39,933 bases of DNA. Source: Oscillospiraceae bacterium (GTDB lineage Bacteria; Bacillota; Clostridia; Oscillospirales; Acutalibacteraceae). The stretch is from NCBI GenBank assembly GCA_015065795.1, contig SVPO01000005.1, positions 1 through 39,933 on the forward strand. The letters are read 5' to 3'. The position numbers and the translations under genes were made by a program. Positions 7,818-16,172 of this stretch are shown one piece after another; positions within the stretch are counted from its first letter, which is position 1; every line of letters begins with the position of its first letter. The notes below the pieces were generated by a model. The model saw nothing but the letters and a program-made list of their open reading frames with translations, ran no database searches and was not told the DNA's origin.

Positions 7818-8390
7818 ATGACACACGAATTATTTCTTGCATCCGCTTCACCCCGCCGCCGCGAGCTTATCGCAGCCATCGGAATCCCTTTTGTCTGCGC
7901 TTCTCCCGAGGCTGACGAAACCGTTCCCGAAGGCACCCCTCCCCGTGACGCCGCTCTGCTGATTGCTCGACGAAAAGCGGAAGCCGCGCGCAGCATGAGC
8001 GAGTCCGAGGGACGGATCATCGTTTCCGCCGACACCATCGTGGTGGTGGACGGACAGATTTTCGGCAAGCCCTCCGACCGGCAGCACGCCGCCTCCATGC
8101 TGCGCACGCTTTCCGGCAGGGAGCATCAGGTCATGACCGGCGTGTGCGTCATTCTGCCCGACGGAACCACCGACAGCTTCTGTGAGTGTACCGGCGTCAG
8201 ATTCTATCCGCTGAGCGACGAGGAGATCGAGCGATACATCGACTCCGGCGAACCCATGGACAAGGCAGGTGCTTACGGCATTCAGGGCATCGGCAAGCTG
8301 CTGGTGGAGGGCGTCAGCGGCGATTACTTCAACGTGGTGGGACTGCCCGTGGCTCATCTCAAGCGCTTTATAGACGGGATGATGAACTGA
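7818..8390 (+). CDS. maf: Maf family nucleotide pyrophosphatase
   Basis: A 190-residue Maf/YhdE-type house-cleaning enzyme that hydrolyses non-canonical or excess nucleoside triphosphates (dTTP/UTP in the closest characterised members) to monophosphate and pyrophosphate in the cytoplasm. The diagnostic motifs are all present: LASASPRRREL at the N-terminus, the catalytic-Asp segment SADTIVVVDGQIFGKP, LSGREHQVMTGV, and EPMDKAGAYGIQGIGKLLVEGVSGDYFNVVGLP. Length is normal for the family. It lies 35 bases after the P-type ATPase homologue without an intervening terminator, so the two are probably co-transcribed, and it is closed by a terminator at 8436-8477. Confidence 0.95.
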   Translation: MTHELFLASASPRRRELIAAIGIPFVCASPEADETVPEGTPPRDAALLIARRKAEAARSMSESEGRIIVSADTIVVVDGQIFGKPSDRQHAASMLRTLSGREHQVMTGVCVILPDGTTDSFCECTGVRFYPLSDEEIERYIDSGEPMDKAGAYGIQGIGKLLVEGVSGDYFNVVGLPVAHLKRFIDGMMN

Positions 8391-8435
8391 CATTTTCATT
8401 CCGTCGTCAGATCCCGCGACAACATATCCTTTGCA

Positions 8436-8477
8436 GCCGCTCGCGTGCAGTTTGTCTCTGCGCGTGAGCGGCTTTTT
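8436..8477 (+). terminator. Rho-independent terminator after maf
   Basis: GCCGCTCGCGTGC pairs with GCGCGTGAGCGGC (one wobble/mismatch region) and is followed by TTTTTC. Confidence 0.8.
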
Positions 8478-8549
8478 CTATGTCAGCGGTCACGGAAATC
8501 AATTCAATCAAATATACTGTTATTGGCGCTGCATTATTGCGCTTATCGG

Positions 8550-8578
8550 TTGAAAAACGCCCGGAACACGGGTATAAT
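8550..8578 (+). promoter_or_regulatory. Sigma-A promoter for murD operon
   Basis: TTGAAA (8550-8555), 17-base spacer, TATAAT (8573-8578), about 80 bases before the murD start codon. It begins a likely murD - CAP protein - AEC transporter unit. Confidence 0.8.
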
Positions 8579-8659
8579 TATTCTGGAGTAATGTGAGTAA
8601 CGGCAGGCGTGTATCCGTGCGCCGCCGCTGTATGTTTCCCACGAAAGGAGAGCGCTGAC

Positions 8660-10108
8660 ATGATACGACCCGGTATGAATATTGACGCCTTCTTTGACAG
8701 CATCAAAGGCAAGTCCGTTGCCTTCTGCGGCATCGGCATCACCAACACGCCCCTTGCGGAAATGTTTCTGCACAGAGGCTTTGAGGTGACCGTATGCGAC
8801 CGCCGCGACCCTTCCGACCCGGGAGCAGCCATTGAGAAGCTGCGCTCCCTGGGTGCCGCGGTGCGGCTGGGCAGTGATTATCTGGAGGGGCTGGAGGCAG
8901 ACATTCTGTTCCGCACCCCAGGAATGAACTGGAACGACCCTGCACTCGCGGCGCTGCGCGGCAAGGGTACGATTGTGACCAGCGAGATGGAGCTGTTTTT
9001 CCGCCTGTGTCCTGCCCACACCATCGCGGTGACCGGCTCCTGCGGAAAGACCACCGTCTCTACAATCATCGCCCGTATGCTGGAAGCCGCAGGCAAAAAG
9101 GTCTGGCTGGGCGGCAGCATCGGCAGGGCAATGCTGCCCGATGTGGACAAAATGAGCCCGGAGGACTGGGTGGTTTGCGAGCTTTCCAGCTTCCAGCTCA
9201 TTTCCATGCGCGAATCCCCCGAGATCGCCCTCATCACCAACATCTCTCCCAACCATCTTGACACCCACGGCAGCATGCAGGAGTACATCGACGCAAAGTC
9301 CAATATTTTCCTGCACCAGTCTGCCTTTGACCGTCTGGTCATCAACGCCGACTGCGCGATAAGCTCCAGGCTCGCAGGCAGTAGCCGCGGCGAGTGCATG
9401 ACCTTCTCCCGTACCGTCCGTCCCGAATACGGCGCATACGCTGACGGGAACGGCGATATTTTCTTCATCGGACGCAGCGGTGAGCGCAGGATCATGAACA
9501 CCCGTGACATCCGCGTGCCCGGTATGCATAACGTGGAGAATTTCCTCTCCGCCATCTGCGTCACCGACGGGCTTGTCTCCGACGAGGATATCGTATCCGT
9601 TGCCCATCTTTTCTGCGGCGTCGAGCACTGCGCGGAGTTTGTGCGCTGTGTTGACGGCGTGTGCTATTACAACGACTCCATCGCCACCACTCCCGACCGC
9701 ACCATCCGCGGCATGCTCTCCCTGTTTGACCGGCGCATAATCCTCATCGCCGGCGGACACGACAAGAAGCTGCCCTTTGAGCAGCTGGGCGAGGCTGTCA
9801 GCCGCAGCGTATCAAAGCTTATTCTCATCGGCGACACTGCCGATGCCATCGAGGCAGCCGTAAAGGCTTCTCCCGACTATGACGCCGACGCCACGGTCAT
9901 TCTGCGCGCGGCGGACATGGCTCAGGCGGTGGCACTGGCTGCGGAAAACGCCGGAGACGGAGACGTTGTGGCGCTTTCCCCTGCCTGTTCTTCTTTTGAT
10001 ATGTTCCGCAATTTCGATGAGCGCGGCAAGTGCTTCAAGAAGCAGGTGGAGCGCATCCGTTCACGTGCCGAATCCCATCAGGATGACGACGATGACTATA
10101 ACCTCTGA
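8660..10108 (+). CDS. murD: UDP-N-acetylmuramoylalanine--D-glutamate ligase MurD
   Basis: A 482-residue Mur ligase that adds D-glutamate to UDP-MurNAc-L-Ala in the cytoplasmic stage of peptidoglycan synthesis. It shows the N-terminal Rossmann-like domain (VAFCGIGITNTPLAE), the ATP P-loop TGSCGKTTV (about 125-133), the central-domain signature NISPNHLDTHGSMQEYIDAKSNIF, the HNVENFLSAI motif, and C-terminal YYNDSIATTPDRT, IAGGHDKKLPF and SPACSSFDMFRNFDERG, which are specific to MurD. The track start at 8609 adds 17 residues; the ATG at 8660 has AAGGAG 10 bases upstream. An acidic tail, DDDDDYNL, ends the protein. The next gene starts 32 bases later. Full-length and apparently functional. Confidence 0.96.
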   Translation: MIRPGMNIDAFFDSIKGKSVAFCGIGITNTPLAEMFLHRGFEVTVCDRRDPSDPGAAIEKLRSLGAAVRLGSDYLEGLEADILFRTPGMNWNDPALAALRGKGTIVTSEMELFFRLCPAHTIAVTGSCGKTTVSTIIARMLEAAGKKVWLGGSIGRAMLPDVDKMSPEDWVVCELSSFQLISMRESPEIALITNISPNHLDTHGSMQEYIDAKSNIFLHQSAFDRLVINADCAISSRLAGSSRGECMTFSRTVRPEYGAYADGNGDIFFIGRSGERRIMNTRDIRVPGMHNVENFLSAICVTDGLVSDEDIVSVAHLFCGVEHCAEFVRCVDGVCYYNDSIATTPDRTIRGMLSLFDRRIILIAGGHDKKLPFEQLGEAVSRSVSKLILIGDTADAIEAAVKASPDYDADATVILRAADMAQAVALAAENAGDGDVVALSPACSSFDMFRNFDERGKCFKKQVERIRSRAESHQDDDDDYNL

Positions 10109-10140
10109 CCTGCACTGACCCGAAAAGGAAGTTGACGCAA

Positions 10141-10875
10141 ATGCAATACAATCCCGGAGAGCAGCCTCAGGGCAGCGAATCCACCGCATACGCCGAAGAT
10201 AACTCACGCCGCACTGCTGCGATCATCGCCATAGCCGGCACTCTGTCGATCGTGCTTCTGCTATGTGCTCTGTGTATCAGTTTTTGCCGCAGCGATGAAC
10301 CTGTCAGCGGCACGGACGCGGTGTCCGACGCAGTTCTGTCGGAGGCTGACGCGGTCTCCGATTCCGACTATGTGTCCTTCGCTGATATCGTGGGTTCTTC
10401 TGCCGATGTCGTTTCGGATTCCGACGTGATCTACTATCCCGAGGTGCACATCGACGGCATCGTGCTCCCCGAGGAATATGGTGACGGGCTGTTTGACGAG
10501 CAGGCGGCAATGTGGCTCATCAACGAATACCGTCGGCAGAACGGTGTGCACGAGCTGCTCACCGACCCCTATCAGCTCACGCTGGTAACACGTCTGCGGC
10601 TGGAGGAGTGCCTGGAGCATTTCTCCCACGACCGCCCCGACGGCTCGCGCTTTTTCACCGCGTACAGTCAGGTAGGGCTGTTCTACTATCACTGCGCGGA
10701 GAATCTTGCCTACGGACAGTATTCCGCCGAGCAGGTGGTGCAGGACTGGATAAATTCTCCCTCCCATCGCGACAATCTGCTTTCGCCCATGGTTTCCTAT
10801 ATGTGCGTGCGCATGACATTGGGCGAGGACGGTATTCCCCGATGGGTGTTCGAGGCCTATTCCTCTCCGAGATAA
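10141..10875 (+). CDS. Membrane-anchored CAP (SCP/PR1-like) domain protein
   Basis: A 244-residue protein with one N-terminal transmembrane helix (TAAIIAIAGTLSIVLLLCALCISF, roughly 22-45), then an acidic Ser/Asp/Val-rich linker with repeated AVSDSD-like units, and a C-terminal CAP domain. The CAP motifs are MWLINEYRRQNG, HFSHDRPDGSRFF, AENLAYG and WINSPSHRDNLL. Bacterial CAP proteins (YkwD-like) are extracytoplasmic and their biochemical role is largely undefined. The track begins at a TTG (10132), but the ATG at 10141 has AAAAGGAA at a normal distance. It lies 32 bases after murD, pointing to an envelope-related unit. Confidence 0.9.
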   Translation: MQYNPGEQPQGSESTAYAEDNSRRTAAIIAIAGTLSIVLLLCALCISFCRSDEPVSGTDAVSDAVLSEADAVSDSDYVSFADIVGSSADVVSDSDVIYYPEVHIDGIVLPEEYGDGLFDEQAAMWLINEYRRQNGVHELLTDPYQLTLVTRLRLEECLEHFSHDRPDGSRFFTAYSQVGLFYYHCAENLAYGQYSAEQVVQDWINSPSHRDNLLSPMVSYMCVRMTLGEDGIPRWVFEAYSSPR

Positions 10876-10902
10876 ATCTGACAGAAAAAGAGAATCTGTA
10901 AT

Positions 10903-11832
10903 ATGCTTGAAAACCTGATGACGGTGAGCACTCAGGTGCTCATCCTGTTTGCCATGATAGCCATCGGCTTTGTACTGAGCAAGACAAAGCTGGTAAACGA
11001 ACAGAGCGTGGGCGGAATGACCAACACGCTGCTGTGGGCGGTCACTCCCTGTCTGATAATCGAGACCTTCAGCCGCAGCTTCGACCCGGAACTGGCTATG
11101 GCACTGGGAGTTTTTTCCCTGTCCGCGTTCCTCGGCATGGTGCTGGCTGCGATCATGGGGCTGCTGATTTTCCGGAAACCCTTCGGAAAGGACTCCCCGA
11201 TAATGACCTTTGCCTCCACATTTTCCAACTGCGGATTCATGGGCGTACCGCTGGCTGAGGCGCTGTTCGGCGCCGAGGGCGTGATGTTCGCTTCCACCTA
11301 TGTGGTGGTGTTCAACGCCTCCCAGTGGACCTACGGCTGCATGATACTCTCGGGACGCAAGGGCATTTCCCTGCGCCGTCTGCTGCTCAACCCGGGAATT
11401 CTTGGTCTGGCGGCAGGTCTGCCCCTGTTTATATTCTCCATTCAGCTGCCCGATACCGTTTCCAAGATAATCAGTTCGGTAGCCGACATCAACACGCCCC
11501 TTGCCATGATCGTTATCGGCTGTCATCTTGCAGAAACCAATCTGCTCAAGGCGCTGACCGACAAGCGCGTGTATGCCGTAGTTGGTCTTCGTCTGCTGCT
11601 TGTCCCGGCGGTATGCGTGCTGCTGGTGTGGCTGCTTCCCATTCCGCTGAGCGCCCTTGCCTGCACGGTGCTGTGCATTGAGCTTTCGGCTCCTTCGGCT
11701 GCCACTTCGGTGCTCATCGGCACCCTTTGCGGACATGACGGCGAGCTGCCCAGCCGATGCGTGGCTGTGACCACACTGTTTTCGATAATCACACTGCCGG
11801 TGGTCGCCGCGGTGTGTCAGTATGTAATGTAG
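10903..11832 (+). CDS. AEC family transporter (auxin efflux carrier-like)
   Basis: A 309-residue, highly hydrophobic protein with about ten membrane helices in two five-helix halves, as expected for the AEC/auxin efflux carrier family. Characteristic features are the TNTLLWAVTPCLIIETFSR segment, the STFSNCGFMGVPLAEALFG motif in the crossover helix, and the second-half SAPSAATSVLIGTLCGHDGELPSRCVAVTTLFSIITLPV. Members transport organic acids such as malate or other anions, and the substrate here cannot be told. It starts 27 bases after the CAP-domain gene, probably in the same unit. The ribosome binding site is weak (AAAAAGAGAA). Confidence 0.93.
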   Translation: MLENLMTVSTQVLILFAMIAIGFVLSKTKLVNEQSVGGMTNTLLWAVTPCLIIETFSRSFDPELAMALGVFSLSAFLGMVLAAIMGLLIFRKPFGKDSPIMTFASTFSNCGFMGVPLAEALFGAEGVMFASTYVVVFNASQWTYGCMILSGRKGISLRRLLLNPGILGLAAGLPLFIFSIQLPDTVSKIISSVADINTPLAMIVIGCHLAETNLLKALTDKRVYAVVGLRLLLVPAVCVLLVWLLPIPLSALACTVLCIELSAPSAATSVLIGTLCGHDGELPSRCVAVTTLFSIITLPVVAAVCQYVM

Positions 11833-11852
11833 AACGCGGACACGGTCCGCAC

Positions 11853-12065
11853 GATGCTCCAGCCGAAAAATCCGCCGCGCACCTGTAACTGTCCGCCTGT
11901 CCGGCGAATATGATGCAAGTGAGGCCGGCGAGCGGGGTCTGACGCCGCCTCGGCGCAACGCGGAAGGTTCCGTTCGCTCCCCGCGCGACTGCGGCGGCGC
12001 TTTCCGATTCAGATACCGCCCGGCTGCTGCGCGTCCGGAGCGGACAGTCCGTGCATCGGAGCATC
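11853..12065 (+). promoter_or_regulatory. GC-rich structured RNA candidate with B12-riboswitch-like core
   Basis: This lies in the 348-base gap between the AEC transporter and TPR genes. Long-range perfect pairings nest inside each other: GATGCTCC (11853-11860) with GGAGCATC (12058-12065), ACTGTCCGC (11888-11896) with GCGGACAGT (12040-12048), then TCCGG/CCGGA and GCCGG/CCGGC. Inside these, GGTCTGA (11936-11942) can pair with TCAGATACC (12009-12017), enclosing a CGCCG/CGGCG hairpin and CCCCGCGCGACTGCGG (11979-11994). CCCGC..ACTG followed by a TCAG.ATACC.GCC box recalls the cobalamin riboswitch core and B12 box. However, the GGTG..AA..TCC arm is shortened to GGAAGGTTCC and the B12 box has gaps. 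The riboswitch identity is tentative; that the region is strongly structured is safer. Confidence 0.4.
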
Positions 12066-12180
12066 GGTATAAGGGCGGCACAGCGCTCCCGACGACTGCA
12101 TACACCGTCGCGGACTGTTCGCCGCGCTGCTCCGGGCGGCGGTTCTGTGCCGCCGCATCTCAGACTTTCAGAGGTAATCA

Positions 12181-13734
12181 ATGAACAACAAGCTCAACGC
12201 GGACGAGTTTTCCGCACAGATAAACGCCCTGCTGGATGAGGGCGATCACGCACAGGCTCTCAGTCTGTGTGCCAGCCTCGAGCTGCCCGAGGACGACGCC
12301 GACATGAAGGTGACCATCCTGATGATGCGCGCCTTCAGTCACATGGCAGCAGGCGACACCGATCAGGCTGTTTCCAATCAGCTTGCAGCCTTTTCCGCAG
12401 CCGACGAGCTGCCTGCCGTGGAACAGCTGGGCATCGCCGAGGGCGCTCTCAAGGTGCAGATGCCCTTTGACTTCTGCGCCGAGCTATTTACCCGTTCGGC
12501 AGAGCGGTTTGAGCGTGAGGGCGAGGACTGCGCCATGGCTGCAGGCGCCTTCAACAAGGCAGGCATATGTCTTTTCCGCCACGGTGCTTCCACCGCCGCC
12601 GAAAAGCACTGCTTCTACCGCGCGCTGAAGTGCATGGACTCGGTGGAGGACGATGCTCTGAGCAAGGAGCACCGCGATGTGCTCAAGGCGCTGATACAGA
12701 GCAATCTTGCCGAGTGTCTCTCCCGTGAGGGCGAGCCCGGGCAGGCAATGGAGCTGTACGAGGAAGCAGCGGATGTGTTCGGCAAGTATCTTGGCAACGA
12801 GGATAATATGTGCCTGACCCACTACGCCATTTGCCAGCGCTGCCTTTCCGATATCTATCGCCACAGCGACGAGAACATCCGCGCCCACACCTGCCTTTCC
12901 CGTTCCATCACCGAGCTGGAGCGCCGCAGGAAAAAGCTTTCCGACCAGCTGAAGCTGCATCTGGCGGTGTGCTACAACGCCCGCGGAACGCTGCGCTTTC
13001 AGATGGGCGACTATGAGGGTGAGGTGGACGACTGCACACGTTCACTGCAGCTGCGCGAGGATCTTGACGACGACCCCAACGCCAAGGCCACGGTCATTTC
13101 CAACCGCGCCGAGGCTTACTCCATGCTCAAGCAGTATGATGCCGCACGGGACGATTTCCTGCGTGCGATAGATATTCTGGACGCCATTCCCGAAAGCATC
13201 TCCGCCGCGGTGTCCGCCGCGACGAGAAGCTATTCGCTGGGACTGCTTTACTTCGAGCAGAACATGCATGAACAGTCCTGCGGTCCGCTGCGCTCTGCCG
13301 CCGACCGTCTGGCGATCATCCGCTCACGGGCGACCGATGATATGGAGTACACCTACGATCAGCTGACCGATATCGAAGCTCTGGCACGCATGAGACTGAG
13401 CGCGTCGCTGTATCAGTGCCGGGAGCGCGATTATTTTGACACCATGACCGAAGCCCGTGAAGCCATCCGGCTGACCGAGCTTCTGCCGCTGACCGCTGAG
13501 CGCGCCGCACGGCTTGCCGCCCTGCATCTCTCCCTCAGCGAGCTGCTGGAGATACTGGACGAGCATGAAGCCGCTCGCGACGAGTATGAGATCGCCGAGG
13601 ACTTCCGCGACGAAGGCATCGCCCTTGCTCTGTCAGAGCTGGGTCCCGACGATGGCGAAGAAAGCATATATGAGGACTTCGATGACGAGAGCGGCATATG
13701 GGAAGATTTTAGCGACAACACTCCGCAGGGCTGA
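12181..13734 (+). CDS. Tetratricopeptide-repeat protein
   Basis: A 517-residue soluble, acidic, helical protein made largely of TPR-like units. Clear examples are AGICLFRHGASTAAEKHCFYRALKC, LSREGEPGQAMELYEEAADVFGKYLG, CYNARGTLRFQMGDYEGEVDDCTRSLQL, ISNRAEAYSMLKQYDAARDDFLRAIDIL and LSELLEILDEHEAARDEYEIAEDF. There is no signal peptide or membrane helix, so it is probably a cytoplasmic protein-interaction scaffold. The C-terminus is strongly acidic (EESIYEDFDDESGIWEDFSD). The start is supported by AGAGGTAATCA before the ATG. It sits behind the structured region 11853-12065. Its last 102 bases overlap a convergent small ORF. Partners are unknown. Confidence 0.88.
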   Translation: MNNKLNADEFSAQINALLDEGDHAQALSLCASLELPEDDADMKVTILMMRAFSHMAAGDTDQAVSNQLAAFSAADELPAVEQLGIAEGALKVQMPFDFCAELFTRSAERFEREGEDCAMAAGAFNKAGICLFRHGASTAAEKHCFYRALKCMDSVEDDALSKEHRDVLKALIQSNLAECLSREGEPGQAMELYEEAADVFGKYLGNEDNMCLTHYAICQRCLSDIYRHSDENIRAHTCLSRSITELERRRKKLSDQLKLHLAVCYNARGTLRFQMGDYEGEVDDCTRSLQLREDLDDDPNAKATVISNRAEAYSMLKQYDAARDDFLRAIDILDAIPESISAAVSAATRSYSLGLLYFEQNMHEQSCGPLRSAADRLAIIRSRATDDMEYTYDQLTDIEALARMRLSASLYQCRERDYFDTMTEAREAIRLTELLPLTAERAARLAALHLSLSELLEILDEHEAARDEYEIAEDFRDEGIALALSELGPDDGEESIYEDFDDESGIWEDFSDNTPQG

Positions 13735-13923
13735 TAATCCATAACCGTCAAATACATTTTCGATGATGCCGTTTCCACTGCCTGTCAGCGTGGGGACGGC
13801 ATTTTCGCTCATTGTGGAACGGGCCGCGGAATTGATCTGCAGCACTCCTGCCAGCAGGCAGAAAAGCGTGAGTGTGGTCAGCAGGGAGATCATGTACCTG
13901 CGCGTGTTCACGGTCAGTCTCAT
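13633..13923 (-). CDS. Possible small membrane protein after spoIIP, overlapping TPR gene
   Basis: A 96-residue ORF starting 25 bases after the spoIIP stop. The track start at 13968 lies inside spoIIP; the ATG at 13923 is preferred because GAAAGGAT precedes it. It has two hydrophobic segments (about 11-30, ISLLTTLTLFCLLAGVLQI, and about 76-93, YAALVIEVLIYAFFAIV) with a polar linker. If real it is the third gene of the gpr-spoIIP unit and its product would sit in the membrane. Caution is needed: its last 102 bases are antisense to the TPR gene, and the TPR terminator lies inside its coding sequence. I recognise no family. Confidence 0.42.
   Translation of the reverse strand: MRLTVNTRRYMISLLTTLTLFCLLAGVLQINSAARSTMSENAVPTLTGSGNGIIENVFDGYGLSALRSVVAKIFPYAALVIEVLIYAFFAIVGTQL
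13766..13805 (+). terminator. Rho-independent terminator of the TPR gene
   Basis: ATGCCGTTTCCAC pairs with GTGGGGACGGCAT (two G-U wobbles) around an 11-base loop and is followed by TTTCG. It lies 31 bases after the TPR stop codon and inside the convergent small ORF. Confidence 0.65.
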
Positions 13924-13948
13924 TTGGATTATCCTTTCTTTTTTCCGA

Positions 13949-15229
13949 TTATCTATCCCGTTCGACATCGTACTCCAGAAGCACCTGCGCCAGCGTGTCG
14001 CCCATCAGCTCGGCGGAATACAGCGCCTCGTCAATGGTGTTTACATCCGTCCCGAACTCCAGCAGCAGGGAATTCGGCGTCATGTGCATATTGTAGCGAT
14101 AAGGCGCGAAGTTCAGCGGACGCATCAGCCCGGGGTGCAGCTCGTGAGCTTTCTGCTGTATGTCCAGCGCCATGGTCAGGTTGCTTTCCCATTCGGGGAA
14201 ATAGAGCTTGCCGTTCGCGTCGCAGCCGGAGATGATCATCACCTGCGCGGCTTTTTTGCCGTTGATGACCGCTGTGGGTTTGAGCTTTGTGCCGCTGTCG
14301 TATGTGATGGCATCACGGTGAACGTCCAGCACCATCTCAATGGAGGGATACTGACTGAGGTATTTTTCGATGGTGTCAAGGGCACGGTCATAGGAGCCGT
14401 TGTACTGCGGATGGTCGTGCACTTCGGTGGCGTGGAGGGTGCGTATTCCCTTCTCCTCCAGCTTTTTTGCCAGCACCTCACCCACCGCCACCATATTCCT
14501 TTCGGTGTCGGTAGAGCGCGGACTGTAGTCCGGGTCATACACACCGTCTGACCTGCAGGCATAGCTCTCGGTGGTGTGGGTGTGCACTATGAGCACCTGA
14601 TAGTTGGCGTTGAGCTTGATCCTGCAGTCGGCATTTTTCTTCAGCAGCGCCTCAAAATCCGGTTTGTAGCCTGTGGAATTTTTGATGTAGATATCCCCCG
14701 CTTTTGTGCCGCTGCCGCTCAGCTGCTTTTCCTCCACGGGGAGCATCCCCTCGGTGGACGCAGGGGCGGCAGTTGTGGTTGACGCGGCAGTCGTTGTCTC
14801 CGCGGCAGTTGTTGCCGTAGTTGTGGATTCGGTGGGCGCTGTGGTCAGCTCGGTCACGGAAACTGCATCACTGTCGGACAGCTGCACGGAGACCGCGGCG
14901 GTGCTCAGCCGCTTCATTACCGGCAGCATTCCGTCGGCAGTGAGCCACAGCGGCATGGCTATCATCAGGGCTGTGAGCAGCAAACCAGCCGTTACCCTTG
15001 CCGGAACAGAGAAGCTTTTTTCGCGCCTGCGGCGAGGAATATACTCCGCTGCCTCAGTTATTTCAATGGGCCTGGCTTCTGCTTTGGGCGGGAGTGGAAC
15101 GCGTCTGTCCGCTGACGGGATCGCCATCAGGCAATAGGTCCGCCCCACCGATGACGCAGTGCGGTCTGTTATGCTTTCCCGTTCCGCCGAAGCTTCAGCT
15201 TCCTCTGAGCCTATCCTGTATCTTGCCAT
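13949..15229 (-). CDS. spoIIP: Stage II sporulation protein P
   Basis: A 426-residue SpoIIP, the membrane-anchored amidase/endopeptidase that works with SpoIID (and SpoIIM) to thin septal peptidoglycan and drive engulfment of the forespore. It has a cytoplasmic N-terminus, one membrane helix (about 76-98), a Thr/Ala-rich linker (TTTATTAAETTTAAST) and the SpoIIP catalytic domain. That domain shows VLIVHTHTTESYA (His and Glu at about 215-220), EMVLDVHRDAI and the terminal MTPNSLLLEFGTDVNT, which supply the zinc ligands. The track start at 15256 is replaced by the ATG at 15229, which has AGGAGG 7 bases upstream. It follows gpr by 63 bases, the classical gpr-spoIIP order of spore formers. Confidence 0.95.
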   Translation of the reverse strand: MARYRIGSEEAEASAERESITDRTASSVGRTYCLMAIPSADRRVPLPPKAEARPIEITEAAEYIPRRRREKSFSVPARVTAGLLLTALMIAMPLWLTADGMLPVMKRLSTAAVSVQLSDSDAVSVTELTTAPTESTTTATTAAETTTAASTTTAAPASTEGMLPVEEKQLSGSGTKAGDIYIKNSTGYKPDFEALLKKNADCRIKLNANYQVLIVHTHTTESYACRSDGVYDPDYSPRSTDTERNMVAVGEVLAKKLEEKGIRTLHATEVHDHPQYNGSYDRALDTIEKYLSQYPSIEMVLDVHRDAITYDSGTKLKPTAVINGKKAAQVMIISGCDANGKLYFPEWESNLTMALDIQQKAHELHPGLMRPLNFAPYRYNMHMTPNSLLLEFGTDVNTIDEALYSAELMGDTLAQVLLEYDVERDR

Positions 15230-15292
15230 TCCGTTGCCTCCTGCGTTTTTGCTCAATCCTTATGCAGGAGGACGCGCGGATATGAGCAGCGG

Positions 15293-16147
15293 CTACAGCG
15301 CCAGCAGTTCTTCCGGATCTATCGACGGATGGAGGGCGTGATTGACCGCCAGCGCCACCAGACGCGCCGCGCGGTCGATGAGCAGATCGATCTCGCTCGG
15401 GGTCACGATCATTTTTCTTCCCTCCGGGTCAACGCTGTGCGCGCTTCCGCCGGTGAGGTCGTGGGCAAGGGTGGATGCGTCCACCACAGTGGGCACTCCC
15501 AGGGCAATGACCGGCACTCCCAGCTCCTTTTCCGATATGGACGGGCGGCAGTTGCCCACGCCCGAACCGGGGTGTATACCCGTGTCACTGATCTGGACGG
15601 TGCACCCAAGATGCCGCACACTGCGCGACGCCAGGGCGTCGATGGCTATCACTGCCGACGGCTTTATCGAACGGCACACCGCTGCGATCAGCTCGGCAGC
15701 TTCCACTCCGGTCTGCCCCAGCACTCCGGGAGCGATGACTGCACAGGAACGCAGTCCGCTCTCCCCCGTGCTGCGCTCCAGCTCGCGCATGATGTGCCTC
15801 GTCGCCGGTATCATGGATGCCGCCTTGGGGCCGAGGGCATCAGGAGTGACGGACAGGTTTCCAAGCCCTGCCACCAGCACCGTTCCCTCCTTCGGTAGCA
15901 GGCGGATGAGCTGTTCCGATATCGTCTCGTAGCTCTGAGACGGCAGGAAAGCGTGGTCGGTCAGCGGCGGCAGCTCCGCGGTGACGTATGTTCCGGGCGA
16001 TCTGCCGAGCTTTTGCACCGCCTCCCGTGTCTCCACCGTCAGCGTCGTGATACGAACACCGTTTTCGGTGCGTTCATCGCAGGTCACGCCGCCGCAGTCG
16101 GGATGCATCTGCCGCATTTCCAGCGCCAGATCTGTTCTGAGCTCCAT
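15293..16147 (-). CDS. gpr: Germination protease GPR
   Basis: A 284-residue GPR endopeptidase, which is made as a zymogen in the forespore and degrades small acid-soluble spore proteins at germination. It begins MELRTDLALEM, the conserved RTDLA region near the autoprocessing site. It then shows LVAGLGNLSVTPDALGPKA, PGVLGQTGVEAAELI, VIAIDALASRSVRHLGCTVQISDTGIHPGSGVGN and GVPTVVDASTL, all diagnostic. It is shorter at the N-terminus than the Bacillus enzyme, so any propeptide is short. AAAGGAGGGAG precedes the ATG. A candidate forespore promoter lies immediately upstream, and spoIIP follows. Confidence 0.95.
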   Translation of the reverse strand: MELRTDLALEMRQMHPDCGGVTCDERTENGVRITTLTVETREAVQKLGRSPGTYVTAELPPLTDHAFLPSQSYETISEQLIRLLPKEGTVLVAGLGNLSVTPDALGPKAASMIPATRHIMRELERSTGESGLRSCAVIAPGVLGQTGVEAAELIAAVCRSIKPSAVIAIDALASRSVRHLGCTVQISDTGIHPGSGVGNCRPSISEKELGVPVIALGVPTVVDASTLAHDLTGGSAHSVDPEGRKMIVTPSEIDLLIDRAARLVALAVNHALHPSIDPEELLAL

Positions 16148-16172
16148 ACATCTCCCTCCTTTTTCTACGCTG

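Noticed and set aside
7816-8399. Minus-strand ORF opposite maf
   Set aside because: It is a shadow frame; maf on the plus strand has all family motifs.
10132-10140. TTG start for the CAP-domain protein
   Set aside because: The AAAAGGAA ribosome binding site would abut the TTG, while the ATG nine bases later has normal spacing.
10261-12105. 614-residue minus-strand ORF
   Set aside because: It is antisense to the CAP and AEC genes, which have clear family motifs and ribosome binding sites. Its composition (Gln/His/Arg-rich) is typical of a GC-rich shadow frame.
12131-12156. CGGGCGGCGG...CCGCCGC hairpin as a terminator before the TPR gene
   Set aside because: The stem is strong but no T-tract follows on either strand, so it is more likely part of the leader structure.
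11833-12180. RNase P RNA, 6S RNA or SRP RNA in the GC-rich gap
   Set aside because: The conserved GAGGAAAGTCC of RNase P and the SRP domain IV tetraloop region were not found, and no 6S-type promoter-mimic bubble could be recognised.
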